DNA of 64,000 bases from Gordonibacter massiliensis (ex Traore et al. 2017) (lineage in GTDB: Bacteria > Actinomycetota > Coriobacteriia > Coriobacteriales > Eggerthellaceae), in the NCBI GenBank assembly GCA_900170005.1, contig LT827128.1, forward strand, positions 2,848,168 through 2,912,167. Direction: 5' to 3'. The stretch's first letter is position 1. The number at the start of each line of letters is the position of its first letter. This document shows positions 7,186 through 15,138 of this stretch, piece after piece. Below the pieces are notes generated by a model, which worked only from the letters and a program-made list of their open reading frames with translations, was not told where the DNA came from and ran no database searches. The position numbers and the translations under genes were made by a program.

Positions 7186-9336
7186 ATGGAAAAGAGCACA
7201 AACTCCCGACACGTGGTCGGAGAGTCGGTCGGCGATGACGCTGAGAGCCCGATCGCGTTCGTAAAAGGCGTGTCCGTCCTGCTTGCCGTCTGCCTCGCCT
7301 GCATGGTGCTTTTGCAAGGCTGCACCGCCAGCGGGGTTGGAAACGGCGCCGAGGGCGCATCGGGTTCCGCATCGGCGCAGACTTCCGACGCCGTCTCGGC
7401 CGACGGCTTCGCGGCCGTGGCGGCGGCGTTCGACGCCTCGGCGCTCGACCTGGACTACAGCAAGCGCGACCTCGACGCTTCCTACGACGACGCCTCGGCT
7501 ACGCATATTGCACTGAATGGCGGCACGGTTGCCGTGGAGGGCGACGGCGCGACGGCGAACGAGTCCACCGTGACCATCGCAGAAGCAGGCACCTACGTGG
7601 TGTCGGGCACGCTCGATGACGGGCAGCTGGCGGTGGAGGCACCCGAGGACGCGAAGGTGCAGATCGTCCTTGCGGGCACGACCATCCACAACGAGGACGG
7701 GCCGGCCGTGTACGTGAAGCAGGCGGACAAGTGCTTCGTCACGTTGGCGGTCGGCACGGTGAACACGCTCACCGACGGCGCGGAGTACGCGCTGGAAGAG
7801 GGCAGCGACGAACCCTACGCCACGCTGTTCAGCAAAGACGACCTCACGCTGAACGGCTCGGGCACGCTGAACGTGACGAGCTCCTACCGGCACGCCGTGT
7901 GCTCGAAGGACGACCTGGTCATCACGGGCGGCACCTATGTGGTCGACGCGGTGGAAGACGGGTTGCGCGGGCGCGACTGCGTGAAAATATGCGACGGCAC
8001 GTTCGACGTGCGCGCCGGCGGCGACACCATCAAGTCGAACAAGGACACCGACGCGACGCGCGGGTTCGTGAGCATCGACGGCGGCACGTTCCGGCTGGAG
8101 GCTGGTGACGACGGCATCAAGGCGCAAACCTACCTGCGCATCGCCGGCGGCGACGTGAACGTGAAGGCTGCCGACGATGCCTTGCATTCCAATCTGGAAG
8201 GTTTGATGGCGGGCGGTTCGCTTACCATCGACACAGGCGACGACGCGTTCCATGCCGAGACGAAGCTCTTCATCGACGACGGCACGGTGAACGTCACGAA
8301 CTGCTACGAGGGCTACGAGGCCGAGAAGCTCTACATCAACGGAGCCGTCACGCACATCGTAGCCAGCGACGACGCGCTGAACGCGGCGGCGGCCGACCTG
8401 GGCGAGGGCGCCGATGCGGCGTCGGACGACGGCGCGACCTCCGGCACCGACGCCGCGCCGTCGATGCCGAATGGTGGCAGCATGCCCGCGCTGCCCGATG
8501 GCGAGAGCGCTCCCGAGCTTCCCGACGGCGCTATGGACGCCGGTGCTCCGCCGGCGGGTGACGGTTCCTCCACCGACGCCGCACCGCAGCTGGGCACGCC
8601 TTCCACCGGCTCCGACGACGGGCTCGATCCGTCGTCGGGCGGCGGCCGAGGCGGGCGTGGCGGCTCGGGCGAGGGCCCGAACGAAAGCGAGCTAAACGGC
8701 GGCAAGCCCGACAACGCGTTCGCCGAGGGCGGTGCGGGCGGCATGGGCATGGGCGACGAGAACTGCCTCATCCAGATCAACGGCGGGTACACGGTTCTCG
8801 AGGCCGGCGGCGACGGCGTCGATTCGAACGGCAACGTGGAAGTGACGGGCGGCGTGTTGCTGGTGTGTGGCCCCACCAGCAACAACGATGGTGCCTTCGA
8901 CTACGATCTCACGGCCACCGTCACCGGCGGCACGGTGCTCATGGTGGGCTCGACGGGCATGGCGCAGAACTTCACGAGCGGCGAGCAGCCCTTCTCGTTC
9001 ACCACGGCAAGCGGTTCGGCCGGCCAGAGCGTTGCCGTGGCCGACGACGCGGGCAACGTCCTGGTCTCGTTCACGCCCGCCAAGCAGTTCGGCATGGTGC
9101 TGGCCACAAGCCCCGCCTTCACCGAGGGCGGCACCTATTCGCTCGTTATCGGCGGCACGGTCGCCGGCGCCAACGCCGACGGCTACGCCGATACCGGCAC
9201 GGTGACCGGCGGCGCCTCCACCGAGATTACGGCCTCGACCACGGCTACCGGCGGTTTCGGCGGCCTGGGCTCCGGCGGCCCCATGGCCGCCGGCCAAGGC
9301 GGCGACGTCCAACGCGGCATGCGCGGAATGTCCTAA
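7186..9336 (+). CDS. Cthe_2159-like beta-helix carbohydrate-binding lipoprotein
   Basis: A 716-residue secreted protein. A hydrophobic signal ends in LLQGC, making Cys46 the likely lipid anchor; Gln before Gly is atypical for a lipobox. Residues about 80-400 are repeats of the GG(T/D)-x-x-V/I-x-A-x-DD-G/A type, for example GGTFRLEAGDDGIKAQTYLR and GGDVNVKAADDALHSN. This is the parallel beta-helix pattern of the Cthe_2159 family, known to bind acidic sugars or cellulose. Residues about 400-510 form a Pro/Gly/Ser linker, then the beta-helix resumes (GGDGVDSNGNVEVTGG). It follows VTC and DUF4956 genes, which suggests a joint surface function. AGAGGAA precedes the ATG. Confidence 0.85.
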   Translation: MEKSTNSRHVVGESVGDDAESPIAFVKGVSVLLAVCLACMVLLQGCTASGVGNGAEGASGSASAQTSDAVSADGFAAVAAAFDASALDLDYSKRDLDASYDDASATHIALNGGTVAVEGDGATANESTVTIAEAGTYVVSGTLDDGQLAVEAPEDAKVQIVLAGTTIHNEDGPAVYVKQADKCFVTLAVGTVNTLTDGAEYALEEGSDEPYATLFSKDDLTLNGSGTLNVTSSYRHAVCSKDDLVITGGTYVVDAVEDGLRGRDCVKICDGTFDVRAGGDTIKSNKDTDATRGFVSIDGGTFRLEAGDDGIKAQTYLRIAGGDVNVKAADDALHSNLEGLMAGGSLTIDTGDDAFHAETKLFIDDGTVNVTNCYEGYEAEKLYINGAVTHIVASDDALNAAAADLGEGADAASDDGATSGTDAAPSMPNGGSMPALPDGESAPELPDGAMDAGAPPAGDGSSTDAAPQLGTPSTGSDDGLDPSSGGGRGGRGGSGEGPNESELNGGKPDNAFAEGGAGGMGMGDENCLIQINGGYTVLEAGGDGVDSNGNVEVTGGVLLVCGPTSNNDGAFDYDLTATVTGGTVLMVGSTGMAQNFTSGEQPFSFTTASGSAGQSVAVADDAGNVLVSFTPAKQFGMVLATSPAFTEGGTYSLVIGGTVAGANADGYADTGTVTGGASTEITASTTATGGFGGLGSGGPMAAGQGGDVQRGMRGMS

Positions 9337-9360
9337 AAGGAGAGAGGCGCCTTTTAGGAC
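9330..9360 (+). terminator. Hairpin at the end of the beta-helix gene
   Basis: GTCCTAAAAGG (9330-9340) and CCTTTTAGGAC (9350-9360) are perfect arms. The left arm contains the TAA stop codon. No T-run follows, so termination strength is uncertain. Confidence 0.55.
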
Positions 9361-9427
9361 ACCTAATTGGGGCAGAGCGGTGCGCCTGAGAGGCTCCTCC
9401 GTCCAGGCGGAGGCGTCGACGAGGTGT

Positions 9428-9553
9428 CCCCTTTGCCATCCTGAGCGGAGCGCCGAAGGCGCGGAGTCGAAGGATCTTCGGAAACGGGGGGCTTTCTACG
9501 TCGAAGATCCTTCGACTCCGGCCTACGGTTTACGCTCAGGATGGCAAAAGGGG
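9428..9553. repeat. CATCCTGAGC palindromic element, copy 1
   Basis: Outer arms CCCCTTTGCCATCCTGAGC and GCTCAGGATGGCAAAAGGGG flank an inner pair of arms, TCGAAGGATCTTCG and CGAAGATCCTTCGA. The CATCCTGAGC motif recurs at 19153-19463 and 42692-42824. No coding sequence is present. Confidence 0.7.
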
Positions 9554-9622
9554 ATGCGCGCCGCGTGCCAGCCCCCCTTCCCGCACTCGCCAGCCGTTAC
9601 CCGGGAACGCGCGCGGATGCAC

Positions 9623-9716
9623 TATAATCGGAACCGGCGGGGCGCGCTGCGCTTCGCGGGTTCCGCGGTTCGGCCGGCCACCGTGCCGAATCGCCTCACG
9701 CAAAGGAGCGCGATCC
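9623..9716 (+). promoter_or_regulatory. -10 box and 5' leader before corA
   Basis: A consensus TATAAT lies at 9623-9628; no clear -35 hexamer is 16-18 bases upstream. The roughly 80-base leader ends with AAAGGAG (9702-9708) in front of a short leader ORF at 9717. I saw no recognisable M-box magnesium riboswitch. Confidence 0.5.
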
Positions 9717-9767
9717 ATGGCGATAGTCGATGCCCCCTCCCGCACGTTGCTCGGCGGATGCGCATGA
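9717..9767 (+). CDS. Leader peptide coupled to corA
   Basis: A 16-codon ORF, MAIVDAPSRTLLGGCA, has the only strong ribosome-binding site in this leader (AAAGGAG, eight bases before its ATG). Its TGA overlaps the corA ATG as ATGA (9764-9767). CorA has no good Shine-Dalgarno of its own, so its translation should depend on ribosomes finishing this peptide. Leader-peptide control is known for some magnesium-transporter genes, but this sequence is not one I recognise. A frameshifted extension of CorA is less likely, because CorA homology begins at MIEYFRT. Confidence 0.6.
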   Translation: MAIVDAPSRTLLGGCA

Positions 9768-10696
9768 TCGAGTACTTCCGCACGAACGACCAGCAGTCGC
9801 TCGAGAAGATCGACAAGGAGGAGCCCGGCTGCTGGATAGCCGCGTTCGAGCCGACCTCCGACGAGCTTGCCCAGCTGAGCGCCGAGTTCGGCTTCGAGGA
9901 AGACGACGCCCGCGCGGCGCTCGACCTGGAAGAGGTGTCGCGCATCGAGACCGATCGCGGCTACGCCATGTTCATCTTGGACACGCCCGTGCGCGACCGC
10001 TCGTCCAACGAGCGCAGCTACAAAACCATCCCCATCGCGCTGTTCGAAACGCCGCGCAACGTGGTCACCGTGTGCTCGGTGTACAAGATCCCGCTCATCG
10101 ACCAGCTCAAGGCGTCGAAGGACCTTTCATCCACCGCCGACGTGCACGCGTTCGCAGCCGACATCCTCATGGCGTCGTCCACGGCGTACTTCATGGCCCT
10201 GCGCGCCATCAACCGGCGGCGCACCGACCTCATGGCAACGGTGAAGCGCCCTTCGCGCAAGGAGCTCGAAGACCTCTACAACCTCGATTCGTCGCTGGTC
10301 TACTTCAAAACCTCGCTCGTCACCAACGATGCCATCTTCGAGAAGCACCTGCGCCGCTCGACCTTTCCCACCGAGGAGGACCGCTATCGCTTCGACGACG
10401 TGGTGGTGGAGAACCGCCAGGCGCTCGAGACGACGCAGATATACTCGGAGATACTCGACTCCACCATCGAGCACTTCAGCCTGCTCATGGAACACGACCT
10501 GAACCGCACGATGCAGGTGGTGGCCACGGTGTCGCTCGTGCTGTGCGTTCCCACGGCGGTGGCCGGGTTCTTCGGCATGAACCTGCTGGGCATACCCTTG
10601 GACACCTTTCCTTGGGGCTTCGGCGTGGTGACGGGCTGCACGGTGCTCGCTTCGCTGGGGCTTTTGTTCGTGCTGAAGAAGTTCCGCTGGTTCTAG
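9764..10696 (+). CDS. corA: CorA-family divalent cation transporter
   Basis: A 310-residue CorA/MRS2-type protein: a long cytoplasmic N-terminal domain (MIEYFRTNDQQSLEKIDKEE onward), an extended helical region and two C-terminal membrane helices. The first helix ends in the signature FFGMN at about residue 270. It imports Mg2+ and possibly Co2+ or Ni2+ as a pentamer. The start at 9764 is chosen because it overlaps the leader-peptide stop and gives the normal family length; 9758 is also in frame. A basic tail, KKFRWF, ends the protein as expected. Confidence 0.9.
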   Translation: MIEYFRTNDQQSLEKIDKEEPGCWIAAFEPTSDELAQLSAEFGFEEDDARAALDLEEVSRIETDRGYAMFILDTPVRDRSSNERSYKTIPIALFETPRNVVTVCSVYKIPLIDQLKASKDLSSTADVHAFAADILMASSTAYFMALRAINRRRTDLMATVKRPSRKELEDLYNLDSSLVYFKTSLVTNDAIFEKHLRRSTFPTEEDRYRFDDVVVENRQALETTQIYSEILDSTIEHFSLLMEHDLNRTMQVVATVSLVLCVPTAVAGFFGMNLLGIPLDTFPWGFGVVTGCTVLASLGLLFVLKKFRWF

Positions 10697-10792
10697 GGCG
10701 CAAGGGCGACGGGCGGGAGCGTTTCCTCTTGTCGCTTTCGTTAAAAATCGCCCCCTTCGCCGGAACACACGCCTCGCTTTAGCCCGTTAGAG

Positions 10793-10798
10793 TACAAT
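10793..10798 (+). promoter_or_regulatory. Possible -10 box of ilvE
   Basis: TACAAT lies 75 bases before the ilvE start. No matching -35 hexamer is visible. The leader is too short for a T-box and shows no leucine- or isoleucine-rich leader peptide. Confidence 0.3.
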
Positions 10799-10873
10799 GG
10801 GCCGACAAGCGAGAAGAGCACCCGCACGTCATGGCTTGCGCGGCGGCGCTCGAGACAGAGAAGGGATGCGATC

Positions 10874-11797
10874 ATGGCCGATATCACCGAAGTGGACTTC
10901 ATCTGGAAGAACGGGGAGATGATCCCCTGGGCCGAGGCCACCACGCATATCCTGTCCCATTCCCTGCATTACGGCTCGGGCGTGTTCGAGGGCATCCGCT
11001 GCTACCAGAACCCCGACAACGGCAAGAGCTACGTGTTCCGCCTGCGCGACCACATGGAGCGCCTGCACCGCAGCTGCAAGATCGCGCTCATCGACCTGCC
11101 GTACACGGTGGACGAGCTGTGCGACGCCACGGTGGAGCTCATCCGCAAGAACAACCTGCCGTCCTGCTACATCCGCCCCATCGTGTACCGCGGTTACGGC
11201 GTGATGGGCGTCGACCCCACCGGCGCGCCCACCGACGTGGCCATCGCCGTGTGGCCGTGGGAATCCTACCTGGGTGCCGACGCGCTGGAGCACGGCGTGG
11301 CCGTGGGCGTGTCGTCGTGGCGCCAGCGCTCGAACAACGCCATCCCGCCGGCGGTGAAGAGCACGGCTTCCTACATGAACTCCATCCTGGCGAAGCTGGA
11401 GGCCAAGGAGCACGGCTACGCCGAGGCCATCATGCTGAACGAGGCCGGCCTCGTGTGCGAGGGCACGGGCGAGAACCTGTTCATCGTGCGCGACGGCGTG
11501 CTGTCCACGCCGCCGCTGTCCGACGGCCTGTTGGAGGGCATCACGCGCGACACCATCCTCTGCCTGGCCGACGACCTGGAGATCCCGGCCATCGAGGAAA
11601 GCCTCACGCGCAGCGACCTCTACATCGCCGACGAGGTGTTCATGACCGGCTCCGCCGCCGAGCTCACGCCCATCGGCAGCGTCGACGGCCGCGAAGTGGG
11701 CAAGCCGGGCGAGATCACCCGCGCGCTGCAGGACCGCTACTTCGCCGTCGCCTACGGCCAGATCGACGAATACGCGGATTGGCTGACCGAGATTTAG
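10874..11797 (+). CDS. ilvE: Branched-chain amino acid aminotransferase
   Basis: A 307-residue class IV (fold type IV) PLP aminotransferase making valine, leucine and isoleucine from their 2-oxo acids with glutamate. Visible marks are HYGSGVFEGIRCY at about residues 33-45, YIRPIVYRGYGVMGV, the PLP lysine in PPAVKSTASYMNS (about Lys162), and the late phosphate-binding EGTGENLFIVRDG and MTGSAAELTPI. GAGAAGGG precedes the ATG. It is a single gene with its own terminator. The isoleucine-linked cimA follows, so both serve the same pathway. Confidence 0.95.
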   Translation: MADITEVDFIWKNGEMIPWAEATTHILSHSLHYGSGVFEGIRCYQNPDNGKSYVFRLRDHMERLHRSCKIALIDLPYTVDELCDATVELIRKNNLPSCYIRPIVYRGYGVMGVDPTGAPTDVAIAVWPWESYLGADALEHGVAVGVSSWRQRSNNAIPPAVKSTASYMNSILAKLEAKEHGYAEAIMLNEAGLVCEGTGENLFIVRDGVLSTPPLSDGLLEGITRDTILCLADDLEIPAIEESLTRSDLYIADEVFMTGSAAELTPIGSVDGREVGKPGEITRALQDRYFAVAYGQIDEYADWLTEI

Positions 11798-11813
11798 GAT
11801 TGCGTTTTATGGA

Positions 11814-11872
11814 GGGCGAAGCGCCCGATCGGACTGCGTAAGCGGTCGCGATCGGGACTTCGCCCCTTTTTT
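11814..11872 (+). terminator. Rho-independent terminator of ilvE
   Basis: GGGCGAAG (11814-11821) pairs with CTTCGCCC (11858-11865), extended by inner CCCGATCG/CGATCGGG arms, and is followed by six T residues. Confidence 0.88.
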
Positions 11873-11933
11873 CGTCGCGTCGGTTTCCTCCGCACGCATC
11901 GTTGTTCTGCCGACCTGAAGCAAAGGAGCATTC

Positions 11934-13517
11934 GTGGACCGCATCCTCACCTACGACAGCACGTTGCGCGACGGGGAGCAGAGCGAGGGCATCACGCTCT
12001 CGCTCGAGGACAAGCTGCGCATCGTGGAGCGGCTCGACGCGTTCGGCATCGATTTCATCGAGGGCGGTTTCCCCGCGTCGAACCCCAAGGACATCGCGTT
12101 CTTCCAGCAGGTACGCGAGATGCCGCTCGCCCACGCGCGCATCGCCGCGTTCGGCTCCACGTGCAAGAAGGGCGTGGCGGCTGAGGAGGACCAGGGTTTG
12201 GCCGACATCGTGGCCAGCGGCGCGCCCATCGCCACCATCGTGGGGAAAACGTGGGACGCCCAGGTCACGCGTGCGTTGCTCACCACGCTCGAAGAGAACC
12301 TGCGCATGGTGGCCGATTCGGTGGCGTTCCTGAAAGCCCAGGGCCTCACGGTGGTGTTCGACGCCGAGCACTTCTTCGACGGGTACAAAGCCAACCCCGA
12401 CTACGCGCTCGCCTGCGTGCGCGCCGCGAGCGAGGCGGGCGCCGACTCCATCGATCTGTGCGAGACGAACGGCGGCGCGCTGCCGCACGAGGTGGAGGCC
12501 ATCGTGCGCGCCGTGGCCGAGGCGCTGCCCGGTCAGCAGCTGGGCATCCACTGCCACAACGACTCGGGTTGCGCCGTGGCGAACACGCTGGCCGCCGTGC
12601 GCGCCGGAGCGACCCAGGTGCAGGGCACCGTCAACGGCTTCGGCGAGCGCGTGGGCAACACCGACCTGCTCACCACCATCGCCGACCTGGAGCTGAAGAT
12701 GGGCTACGTCACCGTGGGCCCCGAGAACCTGCGCCAGCTGACCAGCGTGTCGCAGTTCGTGGCCGAGACGTGCAACATGGCCGTGCCCACCCACCATCCC
12801 TACACGGGCGCGTCCGCGTTCGCGCACAAGGGCGGCCTGCACGCCAGCGCCCTCGCCCGTTTCCCCGAGGCCTACGAGCACACGCGCCCCGAGAACGTGG
12901 GCAACGCCACGCGCATGCTGGTGAGCGAGCTGGCCGGCAAGGCGTCGCTCGTGGCGAAGGCGGCCAGCTTAGGGATAGACCTGGCGCAATACCCCGATCA
13001 AACGCAGGCCATTCTCGACGACATCAAGGCGCGCGAGGCGCTGGGCTACTCCTACGAGGTGGCCGACGGCTCGCTCGCCGTGCTGCTGCAGTGGCACTTG
13101 GGCACGTACCGGCCGCACTTCACGCTGGAGAGCTTCCGCGTCATCGTAGACGACCACGAGGACACGGGCGCCCGCGCGAAGGACGCCATGAGCGAGGCCA
13201 CCATCAAGATACACGTGGGCGACGAGCGCTTCGTGGCCACGGGCGAGGGAACCGGCCCCGTGGGCGCGCTCGACAACGCGCTGCGCCTGGCCATCACGCA
13301 GTTCTTCCCCGAGGTCGCGGGCATGGAGCTGGTGGACTACAAGGTGCGCATCCTCGACGAGAACGTGGGCACGGGCGCCATCACCCGCGTCGTCATCACC
13401 ACGCGCGACGCCGAGGGAACCTGGGGCACCATCGGCGTTTCCGAGAACATCATCGAGGCGTCGTGGAACGCGCTGGTCGATTCCGTCGAATACGGCCTTA
13501 TCAGAATGGGGAAGTAG
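11934..13517 (+). CDS. cimA: (R)-citramalate synthase
   Basis: A 527-residue enzyme with a GTG start and CAAAGGAG upstream. It condenses pyruvate and acetyl-CoA to citramalate, the threonine-independent route to isoleucine. The TIM-barrel part begins [14 protein letters not shown] and carries [19 protein letters not shown] with metal-binding histidines, and [11 protein letters not shown]. The C-terminal LeuA-type regulatory domain covers about residues 380-527. Length and the early DGEQSEG favour CimA over 2-isopropylmalate synthase, but homocitrate-type substrates cannot be excluded. The next gene starts one base after its stop codon. Confidence 0.87.
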   Translation: MDRILTYDSTLRDGEQSEGITLSLEDKLRIVERLDAFGIDFIEGGFPASNPKDIAFFQQVREMPLAHARIAAFGSTCKKGVAAEEDQGLADIVASGAPIATIVGKTWDAQVTRALLTTLEENLRMVADSVAFLKAQGLTVVFDAEHFFDGYKANPDYALACVRAASEAGADSIDLCETNGGALPHEVEAIVRAVAEALPGQQLGIHCHNDSGCAVANTLAAVRAGATQVQGTVNGFGERVGNTDLLTTIADLELKMGYVTVGPENLRQLTSVSQFVAETCNMAVPTHHPYTGASAFAHKGGLHASALARFPEAYEHTRPENVGNATRMLVSELAGKASLVAKAASLGIDLAQYPDQTQAILDDIKAREALGYSYEVADGSLAVLLQWHLGTYRPHFTLESFRVIVDDHEDTGARAKDAMSEATIKIHVGDERFVATGEGTGPVGALDNALRLAITQFFPEVAGMELVDYKVRILDENVGTGAITRVVITTRDAEGTWGTIGVSENIIEASWNALVDSVEYGLIRMGK

Positions 13518-13518
13518 C

Positions 13519-13812
13519 ATGAGCGATCTCAGAACGCCGGAAGTGGAAGACCTGCTGCACGTGTTCGCCGCGCTCGACGACGAGGACACCATCTACACGC
13601 TGCTGGAGGACCTGTTCACCATTCGCGAGATCAAGGAGACGTCCCAGCGCCTGGCTGTGGCGCGCCTGTTGGACGCCGGCAAGTCCTACGCCGCCATCGA
13701 GGAGGCGACCGGGGCCTCCGCCACCACCATCGCCCGGGTGTCGAAGTGCCTGAGCTACGGCGCCGGCGGCTACAACGCCGCCCTCAACGCCCTCGACGAC
13801 GCGCGGAAATAA
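13519..13812 (+). CDS. YerC/YecD-family TrpR-like regulator
   Basis: A 97-residue, all-helical protein of the TrpR-like YerC family. The helix-turn-helix falls at about residues 37-75 (FTIREIKETSQRLAVARLL, then SYAAIEEATGASATTIARVS). It probably binds DNA as a dimer; the effector is unknown. GGGGAAG immediately precedes the start, and the gene follows cimA by one base, so the two are co-transcribed. Confidence 0.85.
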   Translation: MSDLRTPEVEDLLHVFAALDDEDTIYTLLEDLFTIREIKETSQRLAVARLLDAGKSYAAIEEATGASATTIARVSKCLSYGAGGYNAALNALDDARK

Positions 13813-13849
13813 CACCCATCGCGTTTCGCGCGCAACGCCTATAGAAAGC

Positions 13850-13960
13850 TGTATCAAAAGCTCCGCCCCGTTGGCTCCGTAGGGTAAGGGCTCTGCCCTT
13901 GCCGTCGACCTGCGGAGATTTTGCTTGTTGGTCGGCAAGGGCAGAGCCCTCGCCCTACGG
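13850..13960. repeat. Nested palindromic element, copy 2
   Basis: A lead-in TGTATCAAAAGC (13850-) is followed by arms CCGTAGGGTAAGGGCTCTGC (from 13877) and GCAGAGCCCTCGCCCTACGG (to 13960). Each arm is itself palindromic (GGGCTCTGCCC). The copy at 34186-34294 has the same lead-in and arms. The rest of this gap, to 14076, holds a small GGGCGGGC-AGCAGCCCGCCC hairpin and no gene. Confidence 0.78.
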
Positions 13961-14076
13961 GAAAGCCGCCGTGCGCCCTCGTAAGGGCGGGCAGCAGCCC
14001 GCCCGGCGCGACGCATCCGAACGAGGTGCGTCTCGCGGCGAGCGCAGAGGGATCTCGCAAAGGCTTCAGCCCCTTC

Positions 14077-14505
14077 TCACGATTCCGAACGGGCAAGGCC
14101 GCCGGTTGCCGCGCGCATGGTCCGTGCGAAGAAAGAGGGGTCGATGAGGAACGCGTCGTGCGGAAAATCCCTGCGGTTCCGCGTGATGATCGGACAACCC
14201 GTTTCGCACGAAATCTCGTAAAAGCGGCGATCATCCTCGTCCGGTATATCGACGCGGATAGGGGAAGGGCTCACGTACTCCCCGTTGTCGGCAAGCCCCT
14301 CGAGGAATTCCTCGAACACATCCACGTCGATGCGATAGCGGGCGAGCTTGGGGTAACGGGCGACGTTGCGGTACTCTGCGATGACCGATTCGTTGCAACA
14401 AACGACGATATCGCCTGCGGCCACCAATCCCACGATGAAGGCCGCCGTGCTTCGCGGTGCGATGATCCCCGAAATGATGACGTTGGTGTCGATGACGGCG
14501 TGCAT
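14077..14505 (-). CDS. PIN-domain toxin
   Basis: A 142-residue PIN-domain protein, the ribonuclease of a type II toxin-antitoxin pair. The active-site acidic residues sit in MHAVIDTNVIISG (Asp6), NESVIAEYRNV, and the late PDEDDRRFYEI with ITRNRRDF. Members usually cleave RNA with Mg2+. It is nine bases downstream of the antitoxin gene on the same strand. An alternative is a stand-alone COG1569-type nuclease, but the operon form favours a toxin. Confidence 0.85.
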   Translation of the reverse strand: MHAVIDTNVIISGIIAPRSTAAFIVGLVAAGDIVVCCNESVIAEYRNVARYPKLARYRIDVDVFEEFLEGLADNGEYVSPSPIRVDIPDEDDRRFYEISCETGCPIITRNRRDFPHDAFLIDPSFFARTMRAATGGLARSES

Positions 14506-14514
14506 GGATTGGCC

Positions 14515-14823
14515 TTATCGCATTGCGGCACGCACGGCTTCGACCGCGTCGTCAACGTCTTCAATGACCTGCGCTTCGCTCGTTTCGTCCGTTCGCTCCG
14601 TCGCGTTCGCGCGCAACGTCGCGAGGGCCTTCTGCATGGTTGCCGTTGCCCGCGAGGAGCGCGACGTCTCTCCGATAACGAAGGGAATTCTTCGTTCGCG
14701 TACCGTTTGGGCCGCGAACGAGGCCATGAGCGTGGAAGCCGGGATGCGCATTTCCGCGCAAAAGTCCTTGAAGTCGGAATACAGCTGCTCGTCCATACGG
14801 ACGTTGAGTATCTTGCTAGCCAT
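14515..14823 (-). CDS. Antitoxin with ribbon-helix-helix N-terminus
   Basis: A 102-residue protein beginning MASKILNVRMDEQLYSDFKD, the beta strand and first helix of a RelB/DinJ-like ribbon-helix-helix DNA-binding fold, then FCAEMRIPASTLMASFAAQT. The charged C-terminal half would wrap the PIN toxin. The start is chosen for AGGAGG upstream; a longer frame adds 41 unlike residues from AT-rich DNA. It probably represses its own promoter. Confidence 0.8.
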   Translation of the reverse strand: MASKILNVRMDEQLYSDFKDFCAEMRIPASTLMASFAAQTVRERRIPFVIGETSRSSRATATMQKALATLRANATERTDETSEAQVIEDVDDAVEAVRAAMR

Positions 14824-14844
14824 GCTCGGCCTCCTGTTCGACGA

Positions 14845-14925
14845 TGCAATAAAAATATACAATAGATATTGAATATATAGATAATATAGTTCAAATAGTA
14901 TCATATCAAGCTCATCGCGTCGATG
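14845..14925 (-). promoter_or_regulatory. AT-rich promoter/operator of the toxin-antitoxin pair
   Basis: About 80 bases with very low GC for this chromosome, containing GATATTGAATATATAG and related near-palindromes. On the minus strand several -10-like TATATT and TATTGT hexamers can be drawn, but no single -35/-10 pair stands out. Ribbon-helix-helix antitoxins usually bind short inverted repeats here. Confidence 0.5.
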
Positions 14926-15023
14926 CTTGCAGTCACTGCCATTCAATCTTTCTTGTTAGCAGACCCCTCGCGACCTGCGCATGAGAAGGACGCGTGAAGT
15001 TCTCTCGCATTGTCAAGGGAACG

Positions 15024-15032
15024 TGCTATAGT
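15024..15032 (+). promoter_or_regulatory. Extended -10 promoter of the NlpC/P60 gene
   Basis: TGCTATAGT combines the extended TGN element with a -10 TATAGT (15027-15032). It lies 107 bases before the start codon. I found no cyclic-di-AMP riboswitch-like fold in the leader. Confidence 0.5.
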
Positions 15033-15138
15033 CGTTGCCAATGCGTTGATTGGGAATGGTCCTTTTCCTAGAATTATTTTGACCTTGCAATACAGGGCGA
15101 GAAGCGGCTGTTTCCGAATCGCGAGGGAGGTTTACCGT

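Noticed and set aside
6680-7264. Open frames across 6717-7185
   Set aside because: They run through two palindromic elements, lack ribosome-binding sites and show no domain or normal amino-acid composition.
9629-9716. M-box magnesium riboswitch before corA
   Set aside because: The leader is short and lacks the long paired architecture of the M-box; a coupled leader peptide explains it better.
9717-10696. Frameshift in corA joining the 16-codon ORF to the main frame
   Set aside because: CorA from 9764 has normal length and a family-like N-terminus (MIEYFRT), and the ATGA overlap looks like regular coupling.
10697-10873. T-box or leucine attenuator before ilvE
   Set aside because: No T-box bulge sequence, specifier loop, terminator or Leu/Ile-rich leader peptide was found.
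15033-15138. Cyclic-di-AMP riboswitch before the NlpC/P60 gene
   Set aside because: Only about 105 bases of leader are present and no conserved core could be matched.
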